64,000 nucleotides of DNA from Nemopilema nomurai. Its lineage: Eukaryota > Cnidaria > Scyphozoa > Rhizostomeae > Rhizostomatidae. The position numbers and the translations under genes are program-made. Location of the stretch: contig ML133455.1 of the NCBI GenBank assembly GCA_003864495.1, positions 2,170,001 to 2,234,000 on the forward strand, in the 5' to 3' direction. Positions 1 to 13,752 of this stretch are shown here, piece by piece (within the stretch, counting starts at the first letter, position 1; every line of letters begins with the position of its first letter). Under the pieces are notes generated by a model that was not told the DNA's origin, did not search any database, and worked only from the letters and a program-made list of their open reading frames with translations.

Positions 1-3000
1 TCTTGCCATAAAAAAAGCCAAAGATGCTGGAATTGGTTGGGTGTCATGCAGAGGTCTGTTGGCTTTCAAGTTGGCCTATAAATATGTTTGAAAAACAAAC
101 AGTTTTTTGAAGCTTTGAAGTAAAATTACTCTGAATTCTTTGTTGCAAAGCTTCCAATGCCAGAAACAACTGACAATTCGCTATTTCAGGCTCAAACCAT
201 TATGGCATTGCTGGTTGGTATGCAATGAGAGCCTCGCAACAAGGAATGATTGTGAGTTTGAAGTGTTTTCAGTAACTTTTTGGAAATAAAGCCTTTCTTC
301 TAATCAATCAGGTGCCAACAAGCTTTGTAAATCAGCATGGAAGTGACCTTACAATGGAAAAAGTCACGGTTGATTAATTATTTCTTTTTTTAAAAAGGGG
401 ATGTCATTTACAAACACATCGCCACTGCAAGTTCCAACAAGAGCTGTAAAGGTATGCTTTTTTGGTTATTACTTTAGTACATGTTTGCAAATATTTAACA
501 TTACATCTAAAATTGAAGTAGGGGCACATTTGTTATGTTTTTTGATGAGTACAATTTGGAAAATTAAGAATGCAGATGAATTATTACGGTATGTAGATCT
601 TGATTTTTCTGGTTACACTTTGATGATGCCATTGTTAGAGAGCATCAATTTTGTATTCAATTAACCATGTGATCAACTGGTGCGAGGGCCTATTAATTGT
701 AAGAGAGCGGCTATTTCTTCCTTTAGCGTACACTGGGGACAAATCCGATCTCGGTTGCAGCCCCAAACAAAGGCGATGACTTTGTGTTGGATATGGCAAC
801 TTCAACGGTCGCTGTTGGCAAGGTTGGTACTTAGGGACCAGAATTATGACCATCTTTTTATGATCAGTGCTAAATGTTCGTTTGATGGAGGATTCGGCAT
901 CTCGCAAAAAGTTTGTAAAAAAGAAATGACATTTTGCCTTTGCCAAGAGCTTCTTGTTGCTGCAGATAGTTTGCTACACAGAGCACCAAAGGCAGTAATT
1001 TGATACAATTTAGGAAAAAGAAACAAGTGAAACTTGCGTCCCAAACTGCAGGCATTGTGTTTTGGATTCCGATTCGTCTCTATTCCGATTTGGTAGACAT
1101 TAGCCGATTCGTCTTTCCTAAAAGGGCAAGGAAAGACTTTTTGCAATGGAACTGTTGTTAAGTGATGCAAGGTTACTTAAAGAAACTCAACTGAAAGCTG
1201 AAAAATATCAACCCATTGTCGTCAACTCTGTTCAAATAGTTTGTCTTTCTTTGCCTTGGCTTTTCAAGTCTATTTTGACTCGCGTAATGTGCAACTGTTT
1301 GAAGACGATCGTGGAAATGTACGAGAAATTCCCAGGACAAGGGAAAGAGGATATTTTTATAAATCACGTGTAGGTGATAATGCAAGGCGAGGGGCCAGGG
1401 TAAATTAACCACGAAAGGGTTATGAACATCGCCCCCACTCTATTTAATTGATTTCACATAACAAGCATGCCAGAACGCTTTTGCAAGCCACAACTTTAAG
1501 AATTACACAAATGGTAAACAGTAGTTTTCTGCATCCCCTGTGGAATTTTATCTGCAAGAGATCGGTACTGCAGCCTTTCATTCACCCAGGTGAACCTCTT
1601 GGTGGATGAGAGCGCCCGTAAAAGAATTATTTAATTTTTTCCGAATCAGATCCAAATTGATTTTTTTTCCCTAGAAAATATTCCTTCAGACTTCATCAAT
1701 TGAGATATACAGCGGTGGCTTCGATCACAGAGCCTAGAATTTCATAATTGTTTGCAGACGTGTCTTATTTGTGTCATTGCCATGTTTAGGTGGAAATGAA
1801 CATGAGGAAGGGAATGGAAATCCCAAACGGATGGGGCGTAGACAGCTCAGGAAAAGTAAGTGTGTCTAGGTTTTTTTGGGTTCCTCAGTTCTAGCACCAA
1901 TGATTTTTTAGGCTTTTCCACGGTCATTTTTTCCATTGTCTTTGGGTTGAATACAACAAGCACTGAATTATCTTTTTTTGCGCCAGCGGCAAATCAAGTG
2001 AAATTGTCATGTGCTAACGTTCCATAAAAATGACAATTAAGTGAATCGCTACAGATGCCCCGTAAACAATACAATTCGTCAGCGGATGTGATGCAGTTGT
2101 TTGGCACTAATGTTTCAGTGACCTAAGCTTAGAAAATTTTCAGATGTATACTTTAAAAGGATATCAAAATATTCGACAAGATGTATTATTTCCATTAATC
2201 AATTATTACAGAGCTATGTTATAGTGTGTATTTAAAAGTGAAATTCAATGAAGATACTCTAGAAGACTGCCGTTTGGCGGGAAATAGGGCATCGCTTTTA
2301 TTACGTCACTGTTTTCCAACTCTTACGTTTACTGACGTCTTGATTTTAATTCAAAAAGGAAACTAATGATCCACAGAAGGTAATTGATGGTGGTGGACTT
2401 TTGTCTATCGGAGGGGTCGAGTCATCAGGTTAGCTAAATGTTTAATTTTGCTGCAAATTTTGTCCTTATGGATATAACAATTGTTTGCTTTAATTAATAT
2501 TAGCATTTACTTGGAAAGCAAGGGCGTGAAAACCGAGAAGGTCGTATTGCCAAATGACTTATACAGTTCCATTGCTAATATATGGTCAAGTATATTCACC
2601 ATCATATAGCACATGTTTTGATGCTAGGGCTTTATCAGTGTATTAAGGTAAGGAGCTGATTAATTAAGATGCAAGTCAGTGAAAGCATCATCATACAGCT
2701 CGCATGTTTAAGTTAAGGGAGAGGGTACGGTAGAGTCTGTGAATGAGTGCAGATATGATTTACATTGTGATTCGATGCATTGCCTTTAACTGTGCCGCAC
2801 TTTTATATAATTACGATAGAATTTAGGGCCATCTAGAAATAGGAGATTCGTATCTACAGAACTGACAATGTTCGTTGCAACATGAACTAATTGTGCAACT
2901 GTGTTATTGACATTTTGGAACCAAAATCTTTCGCCTTGATATGCTTTACACATAAAGATAGGCCATCAGGATTCAACCTGATCTTTTTCGACATACTTTT

Positions 3001-5587
3001 GTATCTAACACAGAAGCCAAGCAAGACATTCCAGGATTTCTTGCTAGAAGCTCATAATGCAAATTGAAATCCGTTTCGCACAAATCTGTCTAATAGATGC
3101 TATTTTGCAGCATGATAGCTGTCTGATTGTTGCACTCCATATTTGCTTTGCAGATGTTTTGACATATTTTATGTTAGTTGGCTTCCTGGTAACCAATTCA
3201 AAGGCCGATAAATTTTTTCTTTGAACTTTGAGAAAGGGGAATCCAAAGTCAACATAAAGAGCATCATCAGTGTTATCTAGGAGAATTTTGGTTCACATAC
3301 GTTTCAAGGAAGGTGGAGGGAGCTAGCCACGACTGCTACACAACCTCTTTGTTTCAGGCGGCTACAAGGGGTATGGCCTTGCTATGGTGGTTGAAATATT
3401 CTGCGGTATGCTGTCTGGGTCGTGTTACGGACCAAATATCCGGTCTTGGTTGAACGTTACGCAAGAGGACTTACGGCCAGCAAACCTGGTATGCAGAGCA
3501 TTTCTATATGTTGTCATGAGTCTCTTCCATTTCATGTGTCAGGTGATCCTCATAGCAGGGCCGCCAAGGGGATTTGGAGCTCCATGGGGCAAAGTTGAAG
3601 CACGAGACCCTTCACCGGTGAAATTTGTTGACTTTTATGAGACCCCTACACATTGAGGTCCTGGGGAAATTTAACCCCCTCTTGGCGGCTGTACCCCAGA
3701 ACCTAGTTTTATTGACCACCTTTCCCGTGGATATTTTCTCAAAACTTCGTAGGAGTCAAATTATTTGTATTTCGTATTTGGAGGACGTCAGATGAAAGTA
3801 TCGCGTACTATAGTCTTTTAATCGCAAATTAGGATGCTTTTCTTTCACATTTGTGGATACTAATATTACTTGAAGGTACTTCACGATGTAGAAAAATATT
3901 CTTTATAAGCAGGCTGCAATATTTTTGAATTGGCTTTCAAACGTACTACAAAGCGTTACACATTTTCCGGTTTTTGCCGGAATGTAACATTCGTAGAGTA
4001 GAACATTTGGTCACCATTTGTTGTAAGATAATATAGACTGCCAAAGATTAAGATGTACAGTCAATACACTTCTTCAACTTCTTCTGCTTTTTACTTTTGA
4101 GAACATTACCACTGTCCTAATAGTCTCTCTGTTTTTCTAACATCTGATTTCTGCTTTTGTCTTTACAGGGACAGTGCTTTGTTGCAATAGACCCGTCTGC
4201 ATTTGCGGATGGATTTGAGGATCGAATGGCAGACATTATGAGTTATTGCAGAAATCTTGAACCGGTCAGTCTACAAAAAATCTGATTTTCCCTTAAAGTA
4301 TTAAGTTTACACTATATTGTGTTGGCAGTGCTCAGCATTGCACTGCCAGTTTCACTAGGAGCTTTTTTGAAAACTGGGCCAACATGTGATCGAAATAGTG
4401 TTGATCAAATTCCAATTAGCAGTGTGAAGATTTTACCTTTTGTCTTCTTAGTCAGCAAGTTGTTCAAAAGGCTGAAAATTTAGACTATTACATCATATAT
4501 TCGGGCATTTCTCTCTCCTCGAACACCTCTCTTTCATTGGACACTTCTCTTTCTTCGACAATTCTCTTTTTTCGAACACTTCTCTTTCCTTGGACACTTC
4601 TCTTTTCTTCGACAATTCTCTTTTCTTCGGACACTTCTCTTTTCTTCGGACACTTCTCTTTCCTCCGACTTCTCTTTTCTTCGACAATTTCTTTTTTCTT
4701 CGGACACTTCTCTTTCTTCGGACAATGCTCTTTTATCGGACATATCGCTTTGCTCTGGTCCCTGGGCAACCGCCTCTCCATCTTAACAGCCATCGCCTTT
4801 CAAGTTTCAAAGCTCGTGGTGGTTTTTCGATGATTTCGATTTCCATCAACTAGGCCGAAGGCGAAACAGAAGTTCTTGTCGCCGGCGACCCAGAACGAAA
4901 ACACATAAAGAAAGTAGAAGAGGATGGTGGAATTCATTACCACCCAAATGTCATTGCAGCCATGGTGAGATGAGTTAATCATTCTGCTTTATTTACCCCC
5001 CCCACGGCTTTTAGTTTGTTTCAAGATCATTCCAAGACCAATTTCTATCCAAACTACCCTTCCCTGAATTTAATTCACTCAGTAATGAAAGGTTCGGCGC
5101 CGTTTAGTCAGGTGGCGCACAAATTGTTGTCGTCCTCATGGGTGCGCTCGTTTCTAATCCAGTGGCCTATCCACCTTCCGTCCACTTTCGCCCTTGTTGT
5201 TGATGATTGGCCTCCCTAATCCTGATCCTCGTAGGCAAGTGGATTTATTGGAACACTATTGTGGTGAACTCGATAAAATTTCTCCTGAATCTATTTGAAT
5301 GTAGCTAGTGGGTATGGCAACTTGGAATTCAGAGCACGCTAATAAGTGTCAGCCCTGTTCGTAAGAGGGATGTTAAATGTGTCCATTGAAGCCTCGTATT
5401 CGGGCAGCGACCTCCCAAATGGGTTCAGCTTCCAACTGAAGCCCTCAAGCATTGCAACTGTGCAACACAAGGATGTTGCATTTCTTATGTTCTCGTTTTA
5501 GTCACCTTTTTAATCCTTATTTTTATTTTTTTCTGGTAGAACAAAATTGCTGACAAATTGAAGGTTTCACAAATCAAGACAAAATGA
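1..5587 (+). CDS. Malate/L-lactate dehydrogenase, Ldh2 family (3' part)
   Basis: NAD(P)-dependent 2-hydroxyacid dehydrogenase of the bacterial-type Ldh2/MDH2 family, unrelated to classical Rossmann-fold malate dehydrogenase; it would interconvert a 2-hydroxyacid such as malate or lactate with its 2-oxoacid. Exons read by translation across GT-AG sites: <1-53, 190-251, 398-451, 727-822, 1790-1855, 2359-2428, 3358-3488, 4169-4264, 4854-4964, 5540-5587. All phases join without a stop, giving about 261 residues; the family usually has about 350, so roughly 95 N-terminal residues lie upstream of the window. Family hallmarks: GSNHYGIAGWYAMRA (the His is the expected catalytic residue), GMSFTNTSPLQVPTRA, LGTNPISVAAP, GGYKGYGLAMVVEIFCGMLSG. 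The fold and motifs are certain; the exact substrate (malate, lactate or sulfolactate) cannot be told from sequence. Vertebrates as I know them lack a close homologue, which supports an invertebrate source. Confidence 0.93.
3556..3697. repeat. Short inverted-repeat element in Ldh2 intron
   Basis: GCCGCCAAGGGG near 3561-3572 is answered by CCCCTCTTGGCGGC near 3676-3690 on the other arm. The segment begins 68 bp after the exon ending at 3488, inside the intron that follows it. The layout is that of a small non-autonomous DNA element or its decayed copy. I see no clear target duplication. Confidence 0.45.
4507..4742. repeat. Degenerate minisatellite, CTTCTCTTTTCTTCGGACA-like unit
   Basis: About twelve imperfect copies of an 18-19 bp pyrimidine-rich unit (CACTTCTCTTTCTTCGGA and variants with ACAATTCTCTTTT) run through the intron between the exons ending at 4264 and starting at 4854. 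Both strands stay open in several frames only because the unit lacks stops; the resulting Lys/Glu- or Ser/Phe-rich reading frames are artefacts of the repeat. Confidence 0.85.
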
Positions 5588-8500
5588 TCGAGTCATTTAA
5601 ATGAGTAATTTCAAAGGGGATTTCTATTCTAATGCCAATTTATATTGCTATTGTAAAGTATATATAGTTGTTGTTATTTGTATCGATATCGAATATATTA
5701 TATATATGGCTATTGTTATGAATGCATTGAGATTCCAGATCCTTTTTCGTTAGCTTGTCTGCTTGTCTGTATATGTTGCTTTAAAAGCTTATTTAGTTTA
5801 TCCTACATCATATTTTTAAGCAACTTGCTGTATATGATATTTCATATAAACACATTATTCAAAGCCTTTGTTTTTTTGGCACTTTGGAAGATAGTAGCCA
5901 TTTTTCAAACACAGTGTGCGAGCGGTGGCACTAGAAAAGAATGTGGTCTTTCTACATCAGTTGTTCCATTCTAAATCGTACGCATGACGATGGAGGAAAA
6001 ATGAACATGTTTTGCACATTTTTACTATTGAGTACTAGTTTAACAGTACTACTAGACTCTGCTTAAAAAATTGCAAAGACAACGTTCTTGTAGTCTTCAA
6101 AATATTTTAGAGGTAAATTTTCAAATCACAAAGTAGCTTGAAGTGCAAAACATGTGTAGTTCTGCCCTTTGTAACAAGGAGGTTGAAGAACAGCAACAAT
6201 ATTGACAACCTCTTTAAAGTCGGTCGTATGTTAGAGGTTGGAGTCATTCTTCACCACGCTCTAATCTCCCGCATAACTGACATCGAATTGCGTCTGACAA
6301 TTTGCAGTGAATATCTCGCGCACGAATCCGGAATCATGTGCTGGCATTCTATTCAAGATTCCCAACATTGTGTTTGTCGCTTATGGCAAAATGTCTACTC
6401 GGTGGCCTTGAATTAATCATGCGAAATTACTTTGGAATATAGTTTGTTGTCGTTGCCACAGCCAAACATCATTTTTTGCTTAATAAAGTAACCGCTAATT
6501 TAAAATCGAATATGAATCTCTTAATAAATCCATATTTCACAGTCGAGATTGTGGCTTGTAATAAGTGCGTGACAAAATAAAAAATATCGATTGATTTTAT
6601 TGGGGTCATTCATTCAAACGCGAGTTTTGATCGTAATTTCAGCGAGGAATCTACAAGCATTTAAGTGAGCCCTTCCGTGTTACACGTAAGGCATTTTTCT
6701 ACATTCATGCCACATTTAGTTTTTATGAAGGTCAAGCATTCAGTTGGATGCTCACATGAGAATGATATCCATTGCAGCTGTTTCGAAATTCCTGACCCCA
6801 CTAATGCGCAAATATTTATTCATCGTGAGCCAAGAAATTTAACCATAGAGGCAAAAATAGTGTCTGTTTGAAAGCCTCGTTTAGTTGCGGCCTCCTTTTC
6901 ACCATCAGCTGCAATTTCAAAGATGTGCAAAGTAACGTTTTACAGTCACTTTCTTGCCTTTGTTCAATATTTTGTGATTTAAACTTCAGCGAAACTGTCC
7001 TAAGGTACTGAATTCTAGGCAGCAGGGTCGAATAGAAAGTTTTCAAAATGGCAGGAGGCGTCAGGATGCCATGTCCTTCTTAAAGCCTGGTTTCCATATA
7101 GTCGCTGAAGTCGCCAGGATCGCCAGGCTCAGCAACCCCAGCGACTTAAAGGAAACCAGGCTTAACATCGCGTTTGATATTGCTTAACGAGAGTGGGTTA
7201 ACAACACAGCCTTCTCGCCCTTGTGCGAACAAGGCATAACGTATTTCTGTACAAGGAAGTACTTTATGTTGATAGCCACTGACTTGGGTAGCCGATACAC
7301 TTCAAAAAGCAAATTGACGTTAGTGTTAGATTAAGGAGTACTCAAGAGGTTAAGAAAGAAATCCAGCGGTTGCGTTTATTTCCCTTACATGATAGCTTTT
7401 TCCAGTCTTCATCGTTGATGAGTAATTTGTCGGATATGCGACGAAAACGAAAGTGACAAGAATTTTTCTTTAAATTTCCCTGAAAGAGCTCGTTTTTCGA
7501 TCGAAGGATAAAGTAATTAGAGAGAAATCTTTCTTTGCTTATTATCTCTTTTTGTTCATGTTTGTTTACATTTTACGCTACCTTTCAGTTTGGCTTTGTA
7601 TGTATAGTTATGTAGTCCGTCTATTTGAGGGTGAAGGGCCTACGCATAAAGGTTATTCATTTTTGGGAAAGCCAGGTCGAAATCTATGGATGACGGTTGC
7701 CTTGAATAATCGTTCTCAATTTTCTAACGCATTCATTGGAGGAAATACTTCCTCCAAAGATAAATGTTGTGGGAAGTCTAATGTGATGAACTGAATTTTT
7801 CTTCGAAAGGGATCTTGTTCGTATGCTTTGTATTTACTAATGATGACCAAAGGTTGTCCGAAAAAGGTTTTCGCAAGCAAATCCTATATCAGTGATCCAA
7901 GGTTAAGATCAACGCTTTAGGAAACTTTAAAATTGCAAATTTTGTTTTATATCCGCACTTTTGTTTTTTATCATAGATTATTGTGAAATTTTGCTGTTAA
8001 CATGTTTTCATTGCAAAGAATCATAAATCCCTGTTATAATAGCCAAATCGCAAAAGACTCCTTGGATTTCAAGACAGCAGTTGTCTACAGCAAGGGTGGT
8101 GCGTACCCATTTCCCACCTTTTTTGCAAATTGCACCTTTTGGAAAATTATTACAGGGTTTTCTTGTACATTCCTTTGTTTTCCTTTTCATCAAGCTTTGG
8201 GCACCCTCCATTTTGAAAGTCTCACTGGAGGCCCTGGTCTTTCGGCTGCAAAGGTTTGCTGTTTTCTTGCAGCACGAGATGCCACAACGATGCCATTGCA
8301 ATAACATTGATGACAGAATATGCCATCTGGTTGCGTGGGGGTGAAATTCCCGTGGCCCAAATTTGGAGCATTCTAAGAAATGCTGACAGATTTGGTATTC
8401 CCAAAGGGCAGTGCATCTTTCTGAGTATGATGAAATGTTGTGCAAATGTAGTTGTGTTTCGACAAAGCCTGCCTAAGCAAGTCTATCTTTTACAAAAGGG

Positions 8501-11500
8501 AAACGCCCAAGATTGCACAACGCTTCACGGGGCAATTAGTTTCGTTTCACCAGGGAACATATTTGCTGTTATGAATTTATTTATGAATAGACAGCAGGCT
8601 CAACAGCGATTTGTAACTTCATGAAATTTTATCAGTTGCACGGAATCGAGCAACGGCTCCTTCACATCGGGGTTTAGTGTATTAGGGTTGGGGAGAGGTA
8701 GGGGGTTTGGATGGGATGCTAATGGCTTCTTTATAGAAATGGGTAAAATAAGCTTCAGGGGTTTCTTGCAAATTGACCTGAAAACAGATAGAGGTAATGA
8801 TTTAATAAATTGAAAGCTTTATACAAAGAAAAATTAGAAAAATTATTTAATTTGTCGTCTTGAGACTTGGCTATTGGGTTTCTTTTTATCAGTTGTCTGA
8901 CTCGATAGACTTTCAGTGATATGATCACAACTAGTACTGGTTTCTCGAAGAAATGTCCTTAACAAAAATCACATAGGTTTTAGTCTTTTAACATAATCCT
9001 TTTACTATAAGACCCGGCTCGATTTCTTCTTTCGGTTTTTGGTTGCAAGAGTATTTTGATGGGTGTAAACCAACATTGTTCGCTTATTCTAGAGTGAATG
9101 CTTTGAGCACATCTCCTTTTTCCTTGACTCGTTGAAGTTATTGTTACAATATATTTTAAAAAAGTCTCTAGTTTTACCGGCTTTGCCAGGTTTCGAAGAT
9201 TCAATTTGGGCCAAAATTGCAACTGCAAAGCAAAGTTTCTAATAATTATTTCAATAAAAGACTCTACTGATTTCAAAGTTGGCGTTATCAATAAAGCAGC
9301 TTGGTTTATGATCCGTTGTTACAAATTGAAATACCCTGACTGATGATGACAATCATGGATTTCTGTCACATTTGCAAGTCACGATACGAACCGATGAAAA
9401 CACTTGTCATCAAAGATTGCCCCTACTGACTACAATTGGAAACAAAACAGATCACAGAGGAGGTTGAGCCGGCGTGGCGTTAGCATGTCTCATTCTCCAA
9501 GCATAAACGAAGAAAAAGCATGGTTTGCCATCGGAAACTCTTTTCATGGCGTGCCTTGAGCAATTGCCAACTCAAGTAGAAAGCGTTTCGAATGATTTCT
9601 TCAGCAGAAAGCTTTTACAGAATTGATTTTCAGAGACTTAATGTTACCAAGCAGATGTGGAGCAAATTTTGTGCACATTTTGTAGCATGGGGATTTATGG
9701 GTGTTAGCCCTTCCGCACCCCAAATTGGCCAACCCTGCAATTATGCCGACACTTTATTCTGTAAAACGTCCGAATACATTTTCCTCATTTCCTTGATCTA
9801 AAACCTCATGGCCAAGAATGCAACACAAACATTTACACAAAACCAAATCGGAAATTTGCAAATACACTGTGTCCACTCCAATGTTTCAGTTCATCATATT
9901 TGCAGTTGTTTTTTTACTTCAGCAAATAAGAGCTGTTCAATATTTACCCTTAAATTTTTTCTTATTTGGGTATCACAGTTACCGTGGTTGGGCAGTATAG
10001 CCCATTCAGAGGATTCCCATCCTCAGATACCCCTATCCGCGCCCCGATCCGAGAAATTTCCAATCACAGATGTGTGAGATAAATTTGGACGTGAACCCAT
10101 TCGATTCACGATCACGTTTACACCAAAACCAAGATGTTTTTGTCTTTACATGACAACAAATTGGCATGTGCCGGTAGAGAATGGCCTTCGGTAACACTTT
10201 CTCCCCTTGGTCACACAACAAGTTTATTTCGGTATGTCATGTGCCAGCCATTACAATAGTTAAACTTTGCCCTCGGGGTATGGCAATCATCGTCTCTTGC
10301 GGCTCAGCGCCCAGTCGCCGCTCGCGATCCCCGCTGCTCGAGTTTCAATCTGTAGCCTCGATCTCGCGCATAATTATCTTCTCCATTATAATCGTCATCT
10401 CGTTCCTTATTCTTGCTATTCATGAAGTTTCACGTATTGAACTGGCAGGAAACATCGAGACATTGAAATTTCACCCACGCAAGTCCCACCCTTCTCACTG
10501 TTAAAAAGCAAACTTTTGATTGTACTGACCACAGGAAAGCAGCCTTTTCCTTGAATTGCCTTTCTCTGCAAATTCTATGCATCAAGTTATTATTGATATA
10601 GCGATACGTTGGAATTTATTGGAAAACGAGGGGGCAGTCCAAAATAGTACTTTTTTATTATACAAAGGCATACAGATGTTTGAGTTGGAGAAAAGAGACA
10701 GCTTTTGTAAAAGAAAATGGGAGGAGCGTGAACCCTGTATTTCGTCTACACATGGAGATAAAATTTGGCTGCTTCTTTGACCTTTCACACAAAAATTATC
10801 TTCGCAATACAAACCAAGTCAGCAATATCATTAGCCAACTGGTGCAAATTTTCAATCATGAGTTCATCTAGGCCCTTTGCCCGGACCACCATCTAAATTA
10901 CTTTTTACAGCTAATCAGGCAAGATTTAGCCCTCAATAGTAACTCATATTGATTCCAATGTTTTAAATATAACTTTCCTCGTTATTGAACTTCTTACCAG
11001 GATAGGGCCCCCTTTTTAATGCCAAAAGTTGACCAACTTCTATTTTTGGCAATATTTTGTGCTTGTTATTTTTATAGCACTAGAATGCCTGTTACCCGTG
11101 TGATTTTCTGTGAACAGCTCCCTTTTTGCTTCTGTGTGGATAAACGCAGTGAACTTCTGCTTTTTGGCGTCTAAAGCAAGGACAGCAGAGGTATGGCACA
11201 CGTCATGTTTCTTGATCGCCCAAATCCTTGGTGGGCTTCACACTGGTTTGAAGGCTTACTGAATTTCGTTTTGTCCTAAGGCCAGCTAAATCTTTTCATT
11301 TGTCGCTTCTCTGTGTAATATCCTGTCTCATAATTGCACAAGACCAACTTGCAAACTCGCCCGATTAATTGTTAACAGACAACGATACTGGAAGTTGGAG
11401 GGTTCAAAATATACATATGACTAGTGTGTTGCGTTGAAATAGCATTCTGTTCTAGGTAGTTATATAGTTTCTAACATAAAAAGCACAAAACATAGGGATG

Positions 11501-13519
11501 ATACCAGAAACTCTGAAAGGATTTCAGTTCTAGAAATAAAGAATTTTTAGGTTTTACATTCCATTTCTGTTGTGTTGACTTCTTTCTCTGTTGTTACTTT
11601 CACATTTCATTTACTGACATTTTCTTTTAATATTGTGAGGTTTAACTTGCTATTAGTGTCGTTTATTCGTGCTATTTAGTATAGTCAAATAAATCAAACT
11701 CTTGACAAAGAGGTTCCTTATGATGTTTGTAGTTCCATTGTTGCAGATCAAAACATCTATGCAAAACCGCCTTGTTTTCATCAATCGAAACCTTCAGCTT
11801 AACAACCATAGTGCTCCCATGGACCATCGTGGAAACTGCATGTTATATAAACATATAAACATATAAACAATAGCTTTTTGATATTTGCTTCTAGGATGGC
11901 CTATTGTCGCTCTGCCCTAACCTTTCCTTGATTTTAGTCAATAGTTGACGCGGTTTATGCTCTCTCGCGTTGTCACAAGAGAGGAAATGGTTTGTTTGGT
12001 GGAAAAAATTACCTCCCCTGGAAAGGAATCTTCAATGCTCCTTGTATTTATAAATGCAAAGGTCGTTCATCATGTGCACAATAAAGTCTAAAATCTATTC
12101 ATAAAATCGACAATCATAATAATATGTATGATGAAAACAATTCATTTTACAGTTTCAATTGAACGAGCGATGTCGGAAGGTCCAAAGCTATACTAATTTC
12201 ATGTAGCACTTGCATTTTGAGATTCAAAACGCCCTTTCATTGAAATAAAAATTTTTACTAGGTCAAAACTTATTTTTTGCTAGGTTTTCTACTTTCTGAT
12301 TGTGGAAAATTTTTAGATGGATGAAAGAGCTATATGGAAAATTTGTCGAAAGGACTTTGGAGAGGCGAATCACCAGCTAATAATAAACCCCGCATCACCA
12401 TTTCATCTGCATAAAGAATCAATGCTGTATCCAAAACAGAATGGGCACAACATTGCTTCGAGTTATTTGCAATAATTGGACGTATATGGGAGTGCTTCCT
12501 TGCTTGTGGGAGCTTCCCTTGTAAAGGATAGTTGCTACAGGCCTGCATTACAAATTCGTCAAAGAGCTGTAGTTCTTCCCAATTTTTCAACTGATTTTAC
12601 CTAGAAGCATTTAAACTAAAAGCATAGGCTGCTACTATGTGCATTTTAATAGTTTTAGATATTCTTATGTTTATCATTGAATATTGGTCAGCAAATCTAG
12701 GCATTCAGTTTTTAAATCAATGGAAAATTCGTGTGGAACCAATTAGAAGAGATTGTCACAGTGTACGATTGTCACAATGTATGGTATTCTTGTCCTCAGA
12801 GGTGATTTTTTAGCAAAACTGCAGGTGGTTGAATCGCATGGAAGTTTTTTTGAATTTGAGAGCAATGATGCTTTCCTTTGTCAGGTCCGCAACACAACTG
12901 GAAACGATAAGAGAGTATTTGCTTGAAAAATAATTCTTTTCAGTCTTCATAAATAAAGAGATTTTGAAAGCATAACACATCTGCCTGATACCAAAAATCG
13001 TAAAAACTGTGAATTAATCGAGAAGTATTTCTTGTAACAATGAAGTTGTCATGCCGCGCAATAAATAACTTATCAAGACTCAGGGTAACGACCTAATGCA
13101 TTCCTCAGAATCACATGCCCAGGGAATGGATGAAAAATCCCTAACGGAGCTGTGATTTTCGCCTCAAAACATGCTCTCCGGAAATCCAGCTTTTGAAATC
13201 AATGAATCATCTCTAAATTTCGGCACCACGATCTCGATCCCCTCTCTGCCTCCGACTTGCATTCACCGAGAACTAGAAACTAGAATCTGCATCACCTTCC
13301 TGTCCTTGTGCACAAATGAGTTTATTATGTGCCACTAACATCACTCAAGTGATCCTCATCCTACAACTGATTCTTCAGAATGCAGTTGTTTGCATGTCGC
13401 ATATTTGCAGTTACACTAAACCAGGGTTTTAACCATGGCTATTAACGGTTCGAAGTTCAAATTGGTGCAATGTGCGGCATTTCACTTTGAGGGCTGAAGG
13501 GTCCAAAAGGGGAGTGAAG
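5588..13519. other. Intergenic region, no recognised gene
   Basis: About 7.9 kb between the Ldh2 stop codon and the promoter of the lipid carrier gene. A possible poly(A) signal AATAAA for the Ldh2 gene lies at 6482-6487. Open frames up to 145 codons occur (for example near 8008-8445 and 8256-8624) but none shows a known motif, a coherent splice structure or protein-like composition. A hairpin repeat at 7083-7163 is listed separately. A short AT-rich run built on ACATATAA sits near 11841-11870, and a locally GC-rich patch lies near 10296-10345. No RNA gene was recognised. Confidence 0.6.
7083..7163. repeat. Hairpin/MITE remnant with AAGCCTGGTTTCC ends
   Basis: AAGCCTGGTTTCC at 7083-7095 is the exact reverse complement of GGAAACCAGGCTT at 7151-7163. 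Between them are further partial repeats (GTCGCTGAAGTCGCCAGGATCGCCAGG is broken into CGCCAGG units). The same AAGCCTGGTTTCC end recurs inside the hAT relic near 55643, so this is a dispersed repeat family rather than a local hairpin. Confidence 0.6.
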
Positions 13520-13630
13520 CAAAGTCCAGCTGCCCTCTTTGTTGCACGGCTGTCATGTCAATCAAGTGTCCTTGAACTTTGTATCTGCACAGTGCTATAA
13601 ATTCTGCCCAGCAAGAGACAGTCAGCATTC
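13520..13630 (+). promoter_or_regulatory. TATA promoter with HNF4-like motifs, lipid carrier gene
   Basis: TATAAAT lies at 13596-13602 and an initiator-like TCAGCATT begins at 13622, the standard TATA-to-start spacing, about 130 bp before the ATG at 13753. Upstream are CAAAGTCCA at 13520-13528 and TGAACTTTG at 13573-13581 (CAAAGTTCA on the other strand). Both match the HNF4-type nuclear receptor core CAAAGKYCA. HNF4 drives apolipoprotein genes in vertebrates, so the match is suggestive; the sequence alone cannot show binding. Confidence 0.55.
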
Positions 13631-13752
13631 CACCGCTGCAAAGCCAGAGAGCAGGGCTAAAGGACTAAAGCAATATTAGAGAAGCATTCACATAACACGA
13701 AAAGAATTGTTCTTAGTTCATAATCACTCGGAGTGAGGGTTCGATCGCAGGA

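Noticed and set aside
4488..4833. Several overlapping Lys/Glu/Arg-rich or Phe/Ser/Leu-rich frames
   Set aside because: They come from the pyrimidine-rich minisatellite, which simply lacks stops, within an Ldh2 intron.
8008..8624. Open frames of 145 (-) and 122 (+) codons in the intergenic region
   Set aside because: They overlap each other on opposite strands, show no known motif and have no supporting splice or promoter structure.
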